The notes: generated from the letters alone by a model not told the origin. Positions 1 through 11,785 are shown, counted from the stretch's first letter. The stretch is 64,000 bases of DNA from Bathymodiolus brooksi (GCA_963680875.1 OY804583.1:34399331-34463330), one strand, 5' to 3'. Translations and numbers: made by a program.

Positions 1-64
1 ACACTTTCAACAATGTGTCAGGTATAACGTAGAACATGGTGACCAGTTTTATTGGTGTTTAACG
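1..64 (+). repeat. Reference A-type monomer (64 bp)
   Basis: This is the first copy of the most abundant unit. It starts at ACACTTTCAACAATGTGTCA, continues with GGTATAACGTAGAACATGG and ends in GGTGTTTAACG. It has two CpG sites, one in the ATAACGTAG segment and one in the terminal TTAACG. It carries a GGTGACC (BstEII-type) site at about 39-45 and TTTATT at about 48-53, which reads AATAAA on the minus strand. Variants of this type differ mainly at the two CpGs (AATG or AACA), at ATG for GTG in CAATRTGTC, and at GCTTAACG for GTTTAACG. Confidence 0.95.
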
Positions 65-126
65 CCACTTTCAACAATGTTAGTTATAGTGTAGAACATG
101 GTGACCAGTTTTATTGGTGTTTAATG
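65..126 (+). repeat. Reference B-type monomer (62 bp)
   Basis: This unit starts with CCACTTTC rather than ACACTTTC. The middle reads ATGTTAGTTATAGTGTAG where the A type has ATGTGTCAGGTATAACGTAG, which makes it 2 bp shorter. The remainder (GAACATGGTGACCAG and TTTTATTGGTGTTTAA) is the same as the A type. B units are scattered singly between A units, and this fixed order of types builds the higher-order repeats. Subvariants have CTAGTTATAG for TTAGTTATAG, or TAGCGTAG or TAGTATAG for TAGTGTAG. This type is the one closest to the molluscan dispersed-repeat motif discussed in the findings. Confidence 0.93.
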
Positions 127-380
127 CCACTTTCAACAATGTGTCAGGTATAACATAGAACATGGTGACCAGTTTTATTGGTGTTTAACGACACTTTCAA
201 CAATGTGTCAGGTATAACATAGAACATGGTGACCAGTTTTATTGGTGCTTAACGACACTTTCAACAATGTGTCAGGTATAACGTAGAACATGGTGACCAG
301 TTTTATTGGTGTTTAACGCCACTTTCAACAATGTTAGTTATAGTGTAGAACATGGTGACCAGTTTTATTGGTGTTTAACG

Positions 381-444
381 ACACTGTCAACAATGTGTCA
401 GGTATAGCGTATAACATGCTGGCCAGTTTTATTGGTGTTTAACG
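381..444 (+). repeat. Reference G-type monomer (64 bp) with CTGGCCAG palindrome
   Basis: This variant is recognised by linked changes: ACACTGTCAAC (G for T), GGTATAGCG, TATAACATG in place of TAGAACATG, and GCTGGCCAG in place of GGTGACCAG. The last change replaces the BstEII-type site with the perfect palindrome CTGGCCAG, which contains TGGCCA. The linked changes travel together in nearly all copies, for example near 951, 1,271, 2,922, 3,430, 4,320, 4,766, 6,226, 7,811 and 8,953. G units are therefore a distinct lineage and a useful ruler for higher-order structure. One subset (near 10,100, 16,240 and 19,850) has lost 2 bp (ATGTCAGG). Confidence 0.93.
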
Positions 445-950
445 ACACTTTCAACAATATGTCAGGTATAACGTAGAACATGGTGACCAGTTTTATTGTT
501 GCTTAATGACACTTTCAACAATGTGTCAGGTATAACGTAGAACATGGTGACCAATTTTATTGGTGTTTAATGACACTTTCAACAATGTGTCAGGTATAAC
601 GTAGAACATGGTGATCAGTTTTATTGGTGTTTAACGCCACTTTCAACAATGTTAGTTATAGTGTAGAACATGGTGACCAGTTTTATTGGTGTTTAACGCC
701 ACTTTCAACAATGTTAGTTATAGTGTAGAACATGGTGACCAGTTTTATTGGTGTTTAACGACACTTTCAACAATATGTCAGGTATAACGTAGAACATGGT
801 GACCAGTTTTATTGGTGTTTAAGGCCACTTTCAACAATGTTAGTTTTAGTGTAGAACATGGTGACCAGTTTTATTGGTGTTTAACGACACTTTCAACAAT
901 GTGTCAGTTATAACGTAGAACATGGTGAACAGTTTTTTTGGTGTTTAACG

Positions 951-1590
951 ACACTGTCAACAATGTGTCAGGTATAGCGTATAACATGCTGGCCAGTTTT
1001 ATTGGTGTTTAACGACACTTTCAACAATATGTCAGGTATAACGTAGAACATGGTGACCAGTTTTATTGGTGCTTAACGCCACTTTCAACAATGTGTCAGG
1101 TATAACGTAGAACATGGTGACCTGTTTTATTGGTGCTTAACGACACTTTCAACAATGTGTCAGGTATAATGTAGAACATGGTGACCAGTTTTATTGGTGT
1201 TTATCGACACTTTCAACAATGTGTCAGGTATAACGTAGAACATGGTGAACAGTTTTATTGGTGTTTAACGACACTGTCAACAATGTGTCAGGTATAGCGA
1301 ATAACATGCTGGCCAGTTTTATTGGTGTTTAACGACACTTTCAACAATATGTCAGGTATAACGTAGAACATGGTGACCAGTTTTATTGGTGCTTAACGCC
1401 ACTTTCAACAATGTGTCAGGTATAACGTAGAACATGGTGACCTGTTTTATTGGTGCTTAACGACACTTTCAACAATGTGTCAGGTATAATGTAGAACATG
1501 GTGACCAGTTTTATTGGTGTTTATCGACACTTTCAACAATGTGTCAGGTATAACGTAGAACATGGTGACCAGTTTTATTGGTGTTTAACG
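951..1590 (+). repeat. 320-bp (five-monomer) tandem duplication
   Basis: Two successive strings of five 64-bp units each start with a G unit, at 951 and 1,271. Each then shows CAATATGTC, GCTTAACGCC, CCTGTTTTATTGGTGC and ATAATGTAG, and ends around TTATCGACAC. The last unit differs slightly (GGTGAACAG against GGTGACCAG near 1,245 and 1,565). In the related string after 3,430 the five units occur only once, so this looks like a local duplication. Confidence 0.82.
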
Positions 1591-1651
1591 CCACTTTCAA
1601 CAATGTAGTTATAGTGTAGAACATGGTGACCAGTTTTATTGGTGTTTAACG
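1591..1651 (+). repeat. 61-bp derivative of the B-type monomer
   Basis: The unit is a B monomer that lost one T, so ATGTAGTTATAG replaces ATGTTAGTTATAG. It recurs with the same neighbours near 5,092, 10,861, 17,054, 20,682, 23,922 and 27,088, and throughout the right half. In many copies the preceding unit ends in GGTGTTTTTACG instead of GGTGTTTAACG. That change removes a minus-strand TAA and creates the recurring antisense open frame. It marks a conserved string of units: the 61-bp unit, then a unit with GTCAGTTATAACG and GGTGAACAG, then ATAATG, then ATAACATAG. Confidence 0.9.
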
Positions 1652-1971
1652 TCACTTTCAACAATGTGTCAGTTATAACGTAGAACATGGTGAACAGTTT
1701 TATTGGTGTTTAACGACACTTTCAACAATGTGTCAGGTATAATGTAGAACATGGTGACCAGTTTTATTGGTGTTTAACGACACTTTCAACAATGTGTCAG
1801 GTATAACATAGAACATGGTGACCAGTTTTATTGCTGTTTAACGACACTTTCAACAATGTGTCAGGTATAACGTAGAACATGGTGACTAGTTTTATTGGTG
1901 TTTATTAACACTTTCAACAATGTGTCAGGTATAACGTAGAACATGGTGACCAGTTTTAATGGTGTTTAACG

Positions 1972-2033
1972 ACACTCAACAATATGTCAGGAATAATGTA
2001 GAACATGGTGACCAGTTTTATTGGTGTTTAACG
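1972..2033 (+). repeat. Reference D-type monomer (62 bp, TT deletion)
   Basis: This is an A-type unit with two T lost from ACACTTTCAAC, giving ACACTCAACAATATG. It usually follows a unit that begins with TTATTAACACTTTC and contains GTATTACATGG. The pair is a landmark near 5,410-5,530, 11,240-11,370, 21,000-21,110, 27,340-27,460, 30,520-30,640, 32,110-32,230 and many later places. The shared deletion and shared neighbours show that these strings are copies of one ancestral block. Confidence 0.9.
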
Positions 2034-2880
2034 CCACTTTCAACAATGTTAGTTATAGTGTAGAACATGGTGACCAGTTTTATTGGTGTTTAACGACACT
2101 TTCAACAATGTGTCAGGTATAATGTAGAACATGGTGACCAGTTTTATTGGTGTTTAACGCCACTTTCAACAATGTTAGTTATAGTGTAGAACATGGTGAC
2201 CAGTTTTATTGGTGTTTAATGCCACTTTCAACAATGTGTCAGGTATAACGTAGAACATGGTGACCAGTTTTATTGATGTTTAACAACACTTTCAACAATG
2301 TGTCAGGTATAACGTAGAACATGGTGACCCATTTAATTGGTGTTCATCGACACTTTCAACAATGTGTCAGGTATAACGTAGAACATGGTGACCAGTTTTA
2401 TTGGTGTTTAACGACACTTTCAACAATGTGTCAGGTATAGCGTATGACATGGTGACCAGTTTTATTGGTGTTTAACGACACTTTCAACAATGTGTCAGGT
2501 ATAACATAGAACATGGTGACCAGTTTTATTGGTGCTTAACGACACTTTCAACAATGTGTCAGGTATAACGTAGAACATGGTGACCAGTTTTATTGGTGTT
2601 TAACGCCACTTTCAACAATGTTAGTTATAGTGTAGAACATGGTGACCAGTTTTATTGGTGTTTAATGCCACTTTCAACAATGTGTCAGGTATAACATAGA
2701 ACATGGTGACCAGTTTTATTGGTGTTTAACGACACTTTCAACAATGTGTCAGGTATAACATAGAACATGGTGACCAGTTTTATTGGTGCTTAACGACACT
2801 TTCAACAATGTGTCAGGTATAACATAGAACATGGTGACCAGTTTTATTGGTGTTTAACGCCACTTTCAACAATGTTAGTT

Positions 2881-4660
2881 ATAATGTAGAACATGGTGAC
2901 CAGTTTTATTGGTATTTAACGACACTGTCAACAATGTGTCAGGTATAGCGTATAACATGCTGGCCAGTTTTATTGGTGTTTAACGACACTTTCAACAATA
3001 TGTCAGGTATAACGTAGAACATGGTGACCAGTTTTATTGTTGCTTAATGACACTTTCAACAATGTGTCAGGTATAACGTAGAACATGGTGACCAATTTTA
3101 TTGGTGTTTAACGACACTTTCAACAATGTGTCAGGTATAACGTAGAACATGGTGATCAGTTTTATTGGTGTTTAACGCCACTTTCAACAATGTTAGTTAT
3201 AGTGTAGAACATGGTGACCAGTTTTATTGGTGTTTAACGACACTTTCAACAATATGTCAGGTATAACGTAGAACATGGTGACCAGTTTTATTGGTGTTTA
3301 ACGCCACTTTCAACAATGTTAGTTATAGTGTAGAACATGGTGACCAGTTTTATTGGTGTTTAATGACACTTTCAACAATGTGTCAGTTATAACGTAGAAC
3401 ATAGTGAACAGTTTTATTGGTGTTTAACGACACTGTCAACAATGTGTCAGGTATAGCGTATAACATGCTGGCCAGTTTTATTGGTGTTTAACGACACTTT
3501 CAACAATATGTCAGGTATAATGTAGAACATGGTGACCAGTTTTATTGGTGCTTAACGCCACTTTCAACAATGTGTCAGGTATAACGTAGAACATGGTGAC
3601 CTGTTTTATTGGTGCTTAACGACACTTTCAACAATGTGTCAGGTATAATGTAGAACATGGTGACCAGTTTTATTGGTGTTTATCGACACTTTCAACAATG
3701 TGTCAGGTATAACGTAGAACATGGTGACCAGTTTTATTGGTGTTTAACGCCACTTTCAACAATGTTAGTTATAATGTAGAACATGGTGACCAGTTTTATT
3801 GGTATTTAGCGACACTGTCAACAATGTGTCAGGTATAGCGTATAACATGCTGGCCAGTTTTATTGGTGTTTAACGACACTTTCAACAATATGTCAGGTAT
3901 AACGTAGAACATGGTGACCAGTTTTATTGTTGCTTAATGACACTTTCAACAATGTGTCAGGTATAACGTAGAACATGGTGACCAATTTTATTGGTGTTTA
4001 ACGACACTTTCAACAATGTGTCAGGTATAACGTAGAACATGGTGATCAGTTTTATTGGTGTTTAACGCCACTTTCAACAATGTTAGTTATAGTGTAGAAC
4101 ATGGTGACCAGTTTTATTGGTGTTTAACGACACTTTCAACAATATGTCAGGTATAACGTAGAACATGGTGACCAGTTTTATTGGTGTTTAACGCCACTTT
4201 CAACAATGTTAGTTATAGTGTAGAACATGGTGACCAGTTTTATTGGTGTTTAATGACACTTTCAACAATGTGTCAGTTATAACGTAGAACATAGTGAACA
4301 GTTTTATTGGTGTTTAACGACACTGTCAACAATGTGTCAGGTATAGCGTATAACATGCTGGCCAGTTTTATTGGTGTTTAACGACACTTTCAACAATATG
4401 TCAGGTATAATGTAGAACATGGTGACCAGTTTTATTGGTGCTTAACGCCACTTTCAACAATGTGTCAGGTATAACGTAGAACATGGTGACCTGTTTTATT
4501 GGTGCTTAACGACACTTTCAACAATGTGTCAAGTATAATGTAGAACATGGTGACCAGTTTTATTGGTGTTTATCGACACTTTCAACAATGTGTCAGGTAT
4601 AACGTAGAACATGGTGACCAGTTTTATTGGTGTTTAACGCCACTTTCAACAATGTTAGTT
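2881..4660 (+). repeat. 890-bp (14-monomer) tandem duplication
   Basis: The string at about 2,881-3,770 is repeated at 3,771-4,660. The rare motif GGTATTTA occurs at 2,911 and at 3,801, exactly 890 bp apart, and the following G, CAATATG, TTGTTGCTTAATG, CCAATTTTATT, GATCAG and ATAGTGAAC units match in order. Differences seen are few: GGTATTTAAC against GGTATTTAGC, and CAGGTATAATG near 3,641 against CAAGTATAATG near 4,531. The length equals eleven 64-bp and three 62-bp units. Confidence 0.85.
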
Positions 4661-5639
4661 ATAGTGTAGAACATGGTGACCAGTTTTATTGGTGTTTAAC
4701 GACACTTTCAACAATGTGTCAGTTATAACGTAGAACATGGTGAACAGTTTTATTGGTGTTTAACGACACTGTCAACAATGTGTCAGGCATAGCGTATAAC
4801 ATGCTGGCCAGTTTTATTGGTGTTTAACGACACTTTCAACAATATGTCAGGTATAACGTAGAACATGGTGACCAGTTTTATTGGTGCTTAATGCCACTTT
4901 CAACAATGTGTCAGGTATAACGTAGAACATGGTGACTTGTTTTATTGGTGCTTAACGACACTTTCAACAATGTGTCAGGTATAATGTAGAACATGGAGAC
5001 CAGTTTTATTGGTGTTTAACGACACTTTCAACAATGTGTCAGGTATAACGTAGAACATGGTGACCAGTTTTATTGGTGTTTTTACGCCACTTTCAACAAT
5101 GTAGTTATAGTGTAGAACATGGTGACCAGTTTTATTGGTGTTTAACGACACTTTCAACAATGTGTCAGTTATAACGTAGAACATGGTGAACAGTTTTATT
5201 GGTGTTTAACGACACTTTCAACAATGTGTCAGGTATAATGTAGAACATGGTGACCAGTTTTATTGGTGTTTAACGACACTTTCAACAATGTGTCAGGTAT
5301 AACATAGAACATGGTGACCAGTTTTATTGGTGTTTAACGACACTTTCAACAACGTGTCAGGTATAACGTAGAACATGGTGACCAGTTTTATTGGTGTTTA
5401 TTAACACTTTCAACAATGTGTCAGGTATAACGTATTACATGGTGACCAGTTTTATTGGTGTTTAACGACACTCAACAATATGTCAGGTATAATGTAGAAC
5501 ATGGTGACCAGTTTTATTGGTGTTTAACGCCACTTTCATCAATGTTAGTTATAGTGTAGAACATGGTGACCAGTTTTATTGGTGTTTAACGACACTTTCA
5601 ACAATGTGTCAGGTATAATGTAGAACATGGTGACCAGTT

Positions 5640-8600
5640 TTATTGATGTTTAATGCCACTTTCAACAATGTTAGTTATAGTGTAGAACATGGTGACCAGT
5701 TTTATTGGTGTTTAACAACACTTTCAACAATGTGTCAGGTATAACGTAGAACATGGTGACCCGTTTAATTGGTGTTTATCGACACTTTCAACAATGTGTC
5801 AGGTATAACGTAGAACATGGTGACCAGTTTTATTGGTGTTTAACCAAACTTTCAACAATGTGTCAGGTTTAACGTATGACATGGTGACCAGTTTTATTGG
5901 TGTTTAATGCCACTTTCAACAATGTTAGTTATAGCGTAGAACATGGTGACCAGTTTTATTGGTGTTTAATGCCACTTTCAACAATGTGTCAGGTATAACG
6001 TAGAACATGGTGACCAGTTTTATTGGTGTTTAACGACACTTTCAACAATGTGTCAGGTATAACATAGAATATGGTGACCAGTTTTATTGGTGCTTAACGA
6101 CACTTTCAACAATGTGTCAGGTATAACGTAGAACATGGTGACCAGTTTTATTGGTGTTTAACGCCACTTTCAACAATGCTAGTTATAGTGTAGAACATGG
6201 TGACCAGTTTTATTGGTGTTTAACGACACTGTCAACAATGTGTCAGGTATAGCGTATAACATGCTGGCCAGTTTTATTGGTGTTTAACGACACTTTCAAC
6301 AATATGTCAGGTATAACGTAGAACATGGTGACCAGTTTTATTGTTGCTTAACGACACTTTCAACAATGTGTCAGGTATAACGTAGAACATGGTGACCAGT
6401 TTTATTGGTGTTTAACGACACTTTCAACAATGTGTCAGGTATAACGTAGAACATGGTGATCAGTTTTATTGGTGTTTAACGCCACTTTCAACAATGTTAG
6501 TTATAGTGTAGAACATGGTGACCAGTTTTATTGGTGTTTAACGACACTTTCAACAATATGTCAGGTATAACGTAGAACATGGTGACCAGTTTTATTGGTG
6601 TTTAACGCCACTTTCAACAGTGTTAGTTATAGTGTAGAACATGGTGACCAGTTTTATTGGTGTTTAACGACACTTTCAACAATGTGTCAGGTATAATGTA
6701 GAACATGGTGACCAGTTTTATTGGTGTTTAACGCCACTTTCAACAATGTTAGTTATAGTGTAGAACATGGTGACCAGTTTTATTGGTGTTTAATGCCACT
6801 TTCAACAATGTGTCAGGTATAACGTAGAACATGGTGACCAGTTTTATTGATGTTTAACAACACTTTCAACAATGTGTCAGGTATAACGTAGAACATGGTG
6901 ACCCGTTTAATTGGTGTTTATCGACACTTTCAACAATGTGTCAGGTATAACGTAGAACATGGTGACCAGTTTTATTGGTGTTTAACCACACTTTCAACAA
7001 TGTGTCAGGTTTAACGTATGACATGGTGACCAGTTTTATTGGTGTTTAATGCCACTTTCAACAATGTTAGTTATAGCGTAGAACATGGTGACCAGTTTTA
7101 TTGGTGTTTAATGCCACTTTCAACAATGTGTCAGGTATAACGTAGAACATGGTGACCAGTTTTATTGGTGTTTAATGACACTTTCAACAATGTGTCAGGT
7201 ATAACATAGAACATGGTGACCAGTTTTATTGGTGTTTAATGCCACTTTCAACAATGTTAGTTATAGTGTAGAACATGGTGACCAGTTTTATTGGTGTTTA
7301 ACAACACTTTCAACAATGTGTCAGGTATAACGTAGAACATGGTGACCCGTTTAATTGGTGTTTATCGACACTTTCAACAATGTGTCAGGTATAACGTAGA
7401 ACATGGTGACCAGTTTTATTGGTGTTTAACCACACTTTCAACAATGTGTCAGGTTTAACGTATGACATGGTGACCAGTTTTATTGGTGTTTAATGCCACT
7501 TTCAACAATGTTAGTTATAGCGTAGAACATGGTGACCAGTTTTATTGGTGTTTAATGCCACTTTCAACAATGTGTCGGTATAACGTAGAACATGGTGACC
7601 AGTTTTATTGGTGTTTAACGACACTTTCAACAATGTGTCAGGTATAACATAGAACATGGTGACCAGTTTTATTGGTGCTTAACGACACTTTCAACAATGT
7701 GTCAGGTATAACGTAGAACATGGTGACCAGTTTTATTGGTGTTTAATGCCACTTTCAACAATGCTAGTTATAGTGTAGAACATGGTGACCAGTTTTATTG
7801 GTGTTTAACGACACTGTTAACAATGTGTCAGGTATAGCGTATAACATGCTGGCCAGTTTTATTGGTGTTTAACGACACTTTCAACAATATGTCAGGTATA
7901 ACGTAGAACATGGTGACCAGTTTTATTGTTGCTTAACGACACTTTCAACAATGTGTCAGGTATAACGTAGAACATAGTGACCAGTTTTATTGGTGTTTAA
8001 CGACACTTTCAACAATGTGTCAGGTATAACGTAGAACATGGTGATCAGTTTTATTGGTGTTTAATGCCACTTTCAACAATGTTAGTTATAGTGTAGAACA
8101 TGGTGACCAGTTTTATTGGTGTTTAACGACACTTTCAACAATATGTCAGGTATAACGTAGAACATGGTGACCAGTTTTATTGGTGTTTAACGCCACTTTC
8201 AACAGTGTTAGTTATAGTGTAGAACATGGTGACCAGTTTTATTGGTGTTTAACGACACTTTCAACAATGTGTCAGGTATAATGTAGAACATGGTGACCAG
8301 TTTTATTGGTGTTTAACGCCACTTTCAACAATGTTAGTTATAGTGTAGAACATGGTGACCAGTTTTATTGGTGTTTAATGCCACTTTCAACAATGTGTCA
8401 GGTATAACGTAGAACATGGTGACCAGTTTTATTGATGTTTAACAACACTTTCAACAATGTGTCAGGTATAACGTAGAACATGGTGACCCGTTTAATTGGT
8501 GTTTATCGACACTTTCAACAATGTGACAGGTATAACGTAGAACATGGTGACCAGTTTTATTGGTGTTTAACCACACTTTCAACAATGTGTCAGGTTTAAC

Positions 8601-8812
8601 GTATGACATGGTGACCAGTTTTATTGGTGTTTAATGCCACTTTCAACAATGTTAGTTATAGCGTAGAACATGGTGACCAGTTTTATTGGTGTTTAATGCC
8701 ACTTTCAACAATGTGTCAGGTATAACGTAGAACATGGTGACCAGTTTTATTGGTGTTTAATGACACTTTCAACAATGTGTCAGGTATAACATAGAACATG
8801 GTGACCAGTTTT
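5640..8812 (+). repeat. 1,586-bp tandem duplication
   Basis: P units at 5,759 and 7,345 are 1,586 bp apart. P units at 6,901 and 8,486 and G units at 6,226 and 7,811 are 1,585 bp apart. The 1-bp loss is the deletion in TGTGTCGGTATAAC near 7,575. Order and variants agree across the two copies (about 5,640-7,224 and 7,225-8,812), with CCAAACTTTC near 5,845 against CCACACTTTC near 7,430 as one difference. A sub-block of about 1,142 bp recurs inside (5,759 to 6,901 and 7,345 to 8,486). Confidence 0.8.
5718..5781 (+). repeat. Reference P-type monomer (CCCGTTTAATTGG variant)
   Basis: The unit has GGTGACCCGTTTAATTGG in place of GGTGACCAGTTTTATTGG and ends GGTGTTTATCG. It therefore lacks TTTATT (AATAAA on the minus strand). 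A sister form has CCCATTTAATTGG (near 2,326, 11,660, 21,283, 22,107, 24,520, 25,344 and 36,331). The CCCG form occurs near 6,901, 7,345, 8,486, 12,397, 13,475, 13,919, 14,807, 17,600, 18,488 and onward. The distances between these landmarks were used to measure the long tandem duplications listed here. Confidence 0.9.
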
Positions 8813-11747
8813 ATTGGTGCTTAACGACACTTTCAACAATGTGTCAGGTATAACGTAGAACATGGTGACCAGTTTTATTGGTGTTTAACGCCACTTTCAA
8901 CAATGCTAGTTATAGTGTAGAACATGGTGACCAGTTTTATTGGTGTTTAACGACACTGTCAACAATGTGTCAGGTATAGCGTATAACATCTTGGCCAGTT
9001 TTATTGGTGTTTAACGACACTTTCAACAATATGTCAGGTATAACGTAGAACATGGTGACCAGTTTTATTGTTGCTTAACGACACTTTCAACAATGTGTCA
9101 GGTATAACGTAGAACATGGTGACCAGTTTTATTGGTGTTTAACGACACTTTCAACAATGTGTCAGGTATAACGTAGAACATGGTGATCAGTTTTATTGGT
9201 GTTTAACGCCACTTTCAACAATGTTAGTTATAGTGTAGAACATGGTGACCAGTTTTATTGGTGTTTAACGACACTTTCAACAATATGTCAGGTATAACGT
9301 AGAACATGGTGACCAGTTTTATTGGTGTTTAACGCCACTTTCAACAATGTTAGTTATAGTGTAGAACATGGTGACCAGTTTTATTGGTGTTTAACGACAC
9401 TTTCAACAATGTGTCAGTTATAACGTAGAACATGGTGAACAGTTTTATTGGTGTTTAACGACACTGTCAACAATGTGTCAGGTATAGCGTATAACATGCT
9501 GGCCAGTTTTATTGGTGTTTAACGACACTTTCAACAATATGTCAGGTATAACGTAGAACATGGTGACCAGTTTTATTGGTGCTTAACGCCACTTTCAACA
9601 ATGTGTCAGGTATAACGTAGAACATGGTGACCTGTTTTATTGGTGTTTATCGACACTTTCAACAATGTGTCAGGTATAACATAGAACATGGTGAACAGTT
9701 TTATTGGTGTTTAACGACACTGTCAACAATGTGTCAGGTATAGCGTATAACTTGCTGGCCAGTTTTATTGGTGTTTAACGACACTTTCAACAATATGTCA
9801 GGTATAACGTAGAACATGGTGACCAGTTTTATTGGTGCTTAACGCCACTTTCAACAATGTGTCAGGTATAACGTAGAACATGGTGACCTGTTTTATTGGT
9901 GCTTAACGACACTTTCAACAATGTGTCAGGTATAATGTAGAGCATGGTGACCAGTTTTATTGGTGTTTAACGCCACTTTCAACAATGTTAGTTATAGTGT
10001 AGAACATGGTGACCAGTTTTATTGGTGTTTAACGACACTTTCAACAATGTGTCAGTTATAACTTAGAACATGGTGAACAGTTTTATTGGTGTTTAACGAC
10101 ACTGTCAACAATGTCAGGTATAGCGTAAAACATGCTGGCCAGTTTTATTGGTGTTTAACGACACTTTCAACAATATGTCAGGTATAACGTAGAACATGGT
10201 GACCAGTTTTATTGTTGCTTAACGACACTTTCAACAATGTGTCAGGTATGACGTAGAACATGGTGACCAGTTTTATTGGTGTTTAACGACACTTTCAACA
10301 ATGTCTCAGGTATAACGTAGAACATGGTGATCAGTTTTATTGGTGTTTAATGCCACTTTCATCAATGTTAGTTATAGTGTAGAACATGGTGACCAGTTTT
10401 ATTGGTGTTTAACGACACTTTCAACAATGTGTCAGGTATAACGTAGAACATGGTGACCAGTTTTATTGGTGTTTAATGCCACTTTCAACAATGTTAGTTA
10501 TAGTGTAGAACATGGTGACCAGTTTTATTGGTGTTTAACGACACTTTCAACAATGTGTCAGTTATAACGTAGAACATGGTGAACAGTTTTATTGGTGTTT
10601 AACGACACCGTCAACAATGTGTCAGGTATAGCGTATAACATGCTGGCCAGTTTTATTGGTGTTTAACGACACTTTCAACAATATGTCAGGTATAACGTAG
10701 AACATGGTGACCAGTTTTATTGGTGCTTAACGCCACTTTCAACAATGTGTCAGGTATAACGTAGAACATGGTGACCTGTTTTATTGGTGCTTAACGACAC
10801 TTTCAACAATGTGTCAGGTATAATGTAGAACATGGTGACCAGTTTTATTGGTGTTTAACGCCACTTTCAACAATGTAGTTATAGTGTAGAACATGGTGAC
10901 CAGTTTTATTGGTGTTTAACGTCACTTTCAACAATGTGTCAGTTATAACGTAGAACATGGTGAACAGTTTTATTGGTGTTTAACGACACTTTCAACAATG
11001 TGTCAGGTATAATGTAGAACATGGTGACCAGTTTTATTGGTGTTTAACGACACTTTCAACAATGTGTCAGGTATAACGTAGAACATGGTGACCAGTTTTA
11101 TTGGTGTTTATTAACACTTTCAACAATGTGTCAGGTATAACATAGAACATGGTGACCAGTTTTATTGGTGTTTAACGACACTTTCAACAATGTGTCAGGT
11201 ATAACGTAGAACATGGTGACCAGTTTTATTGGTGTTTATTAACACTTTCAACAATGTGTCAGGTATAACGTATTACATGGTGACCAGTTTTATTGGTGTT
11301 TAACGACACTCAACAATATGTCAGGTATAATGTAGAACATGGTGACCAGTTTTATTGGTGTTTAACGCCACTTTCAACAATGTTAGTTATAGTGTAGAAC
11401 ATGGTGACCAGTTTTATTGGTGTTTAACGACACTTTCAACAATGTGTCAGGTATAATGTAGAACATGGTGACCAGTTTTATTGGTGTTTAACGCCACTTT
11501 CAACAATGTTAGTTATAGTGTAGAACATGGTGACCAGTTTTATTGGTGTTTAATGCCACTTTCAACAATGTGTCAGGTATAACGTAGAACATGGTGACCA
11601 GTTTTATTGATGTTTAACAAAACTTTCAACAATGTGTCAGGTATAACGTAGAACATGGTGACCCATTTAATTGGTGTTTATCGACACTTTCAACAATGTG
11701 TCAGGTATAACGTAGAACATGGTGACCAGTTTTATTGGTGTTTAACG

Positions 11748-11785
11748 ACACTTTCAACAATGTGTCAGGTATAGCGTATTTAACG
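11748..11785 (+). repeat. 38-bp truncated monomer at an out-of-register junction
   Basis: The unit runs ACACTTTC to GGTATAGCGTAT and then jumps directly to TTAACG, so about 26 bp are missing compared with intact relatives that read TATAGCGTATGACATGG (near 2,441 and 36,440). It is the only monomer I found whose length departs from 61-64 bp. It lies exactly where the second copy of the 6,638-bp block begins, so it is probably the join made when that block was duplicated. Homology at the join is at most one or a few T residues. Confidence 0.85.

Larger units (their letters stand above)
1..3720 (+). repeat. HOR duplication, offset 2,541 then 2,479 bp
   Basis: The order of variants from base 1 to about 1,240 is repeated from 2,542 to about 3,720. 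The G unit at 381 matches the one at 2,922 and TTGTTGCTTAATG near 497 matches 3,038 (offset 2,541). Near 660-720 the first copy carries one extra B unit. After it the G unit at 951 matches 3,430 (offset 2,479, exactly 62 bp less). The sequence between about 1,590 and 2,541 belongs to a different string, with D and P units. Confidence 0.8.
5141..11778 (+). repeat. 6,638-bp block, left copy
   Basis: TTTAACGACAC at 5,141 matches 11,779, and the order of units from there is repeated in the next block. Matching landmarks are 5,759/12,397 (offset 6,638), 6,901/13,475 and 7,345/13,919 (6,574), 8,486/14,807 and 8,953/15,274 (6,321), 10,606/16,735 (6,129) and 10,861/17,054 (6,193). Except for a 1-bp deletion near 7,575, each change equals whole monomers gained or lost. 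The right edge of this copy is the truncated monomer at 11,748-11,785. Confidence 0.78.

Noticed and set aside
381..444. CENP-B box or other known centromere protein motif
   Set aside because: Neither A, B nor G units contain the TTCG...CGGGA pattern of the CENP-B box. The CTGGCCAG palindrome is noted only as a feature of the G lineage.
1141..1200. TATAAT in ATAATG units as bacterial -10 promoter elements
   Set aside because: TATAAT arises by one transition from TATAAC in the satellite, has no consistent -35 partner or downstream gene, and the sequence appears eukaryotic.
4975..5184. Minus-strand 69-codon open frame, with near-identical copies through the window
   Set aside because: It is built from three satellite monomers, has no codon-usage signal, initiation context or flanking gene structure, and its copies sit exactly where one monomer combination recurs. 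It is translated repeat, not a supported gene.
11748..11785. Insertion site of a transposable element
   Set aside because: No foreign sequence, terminal inverted repeat or target-site duplication is present. The unit is simply shortened at the join of two satellite strings.
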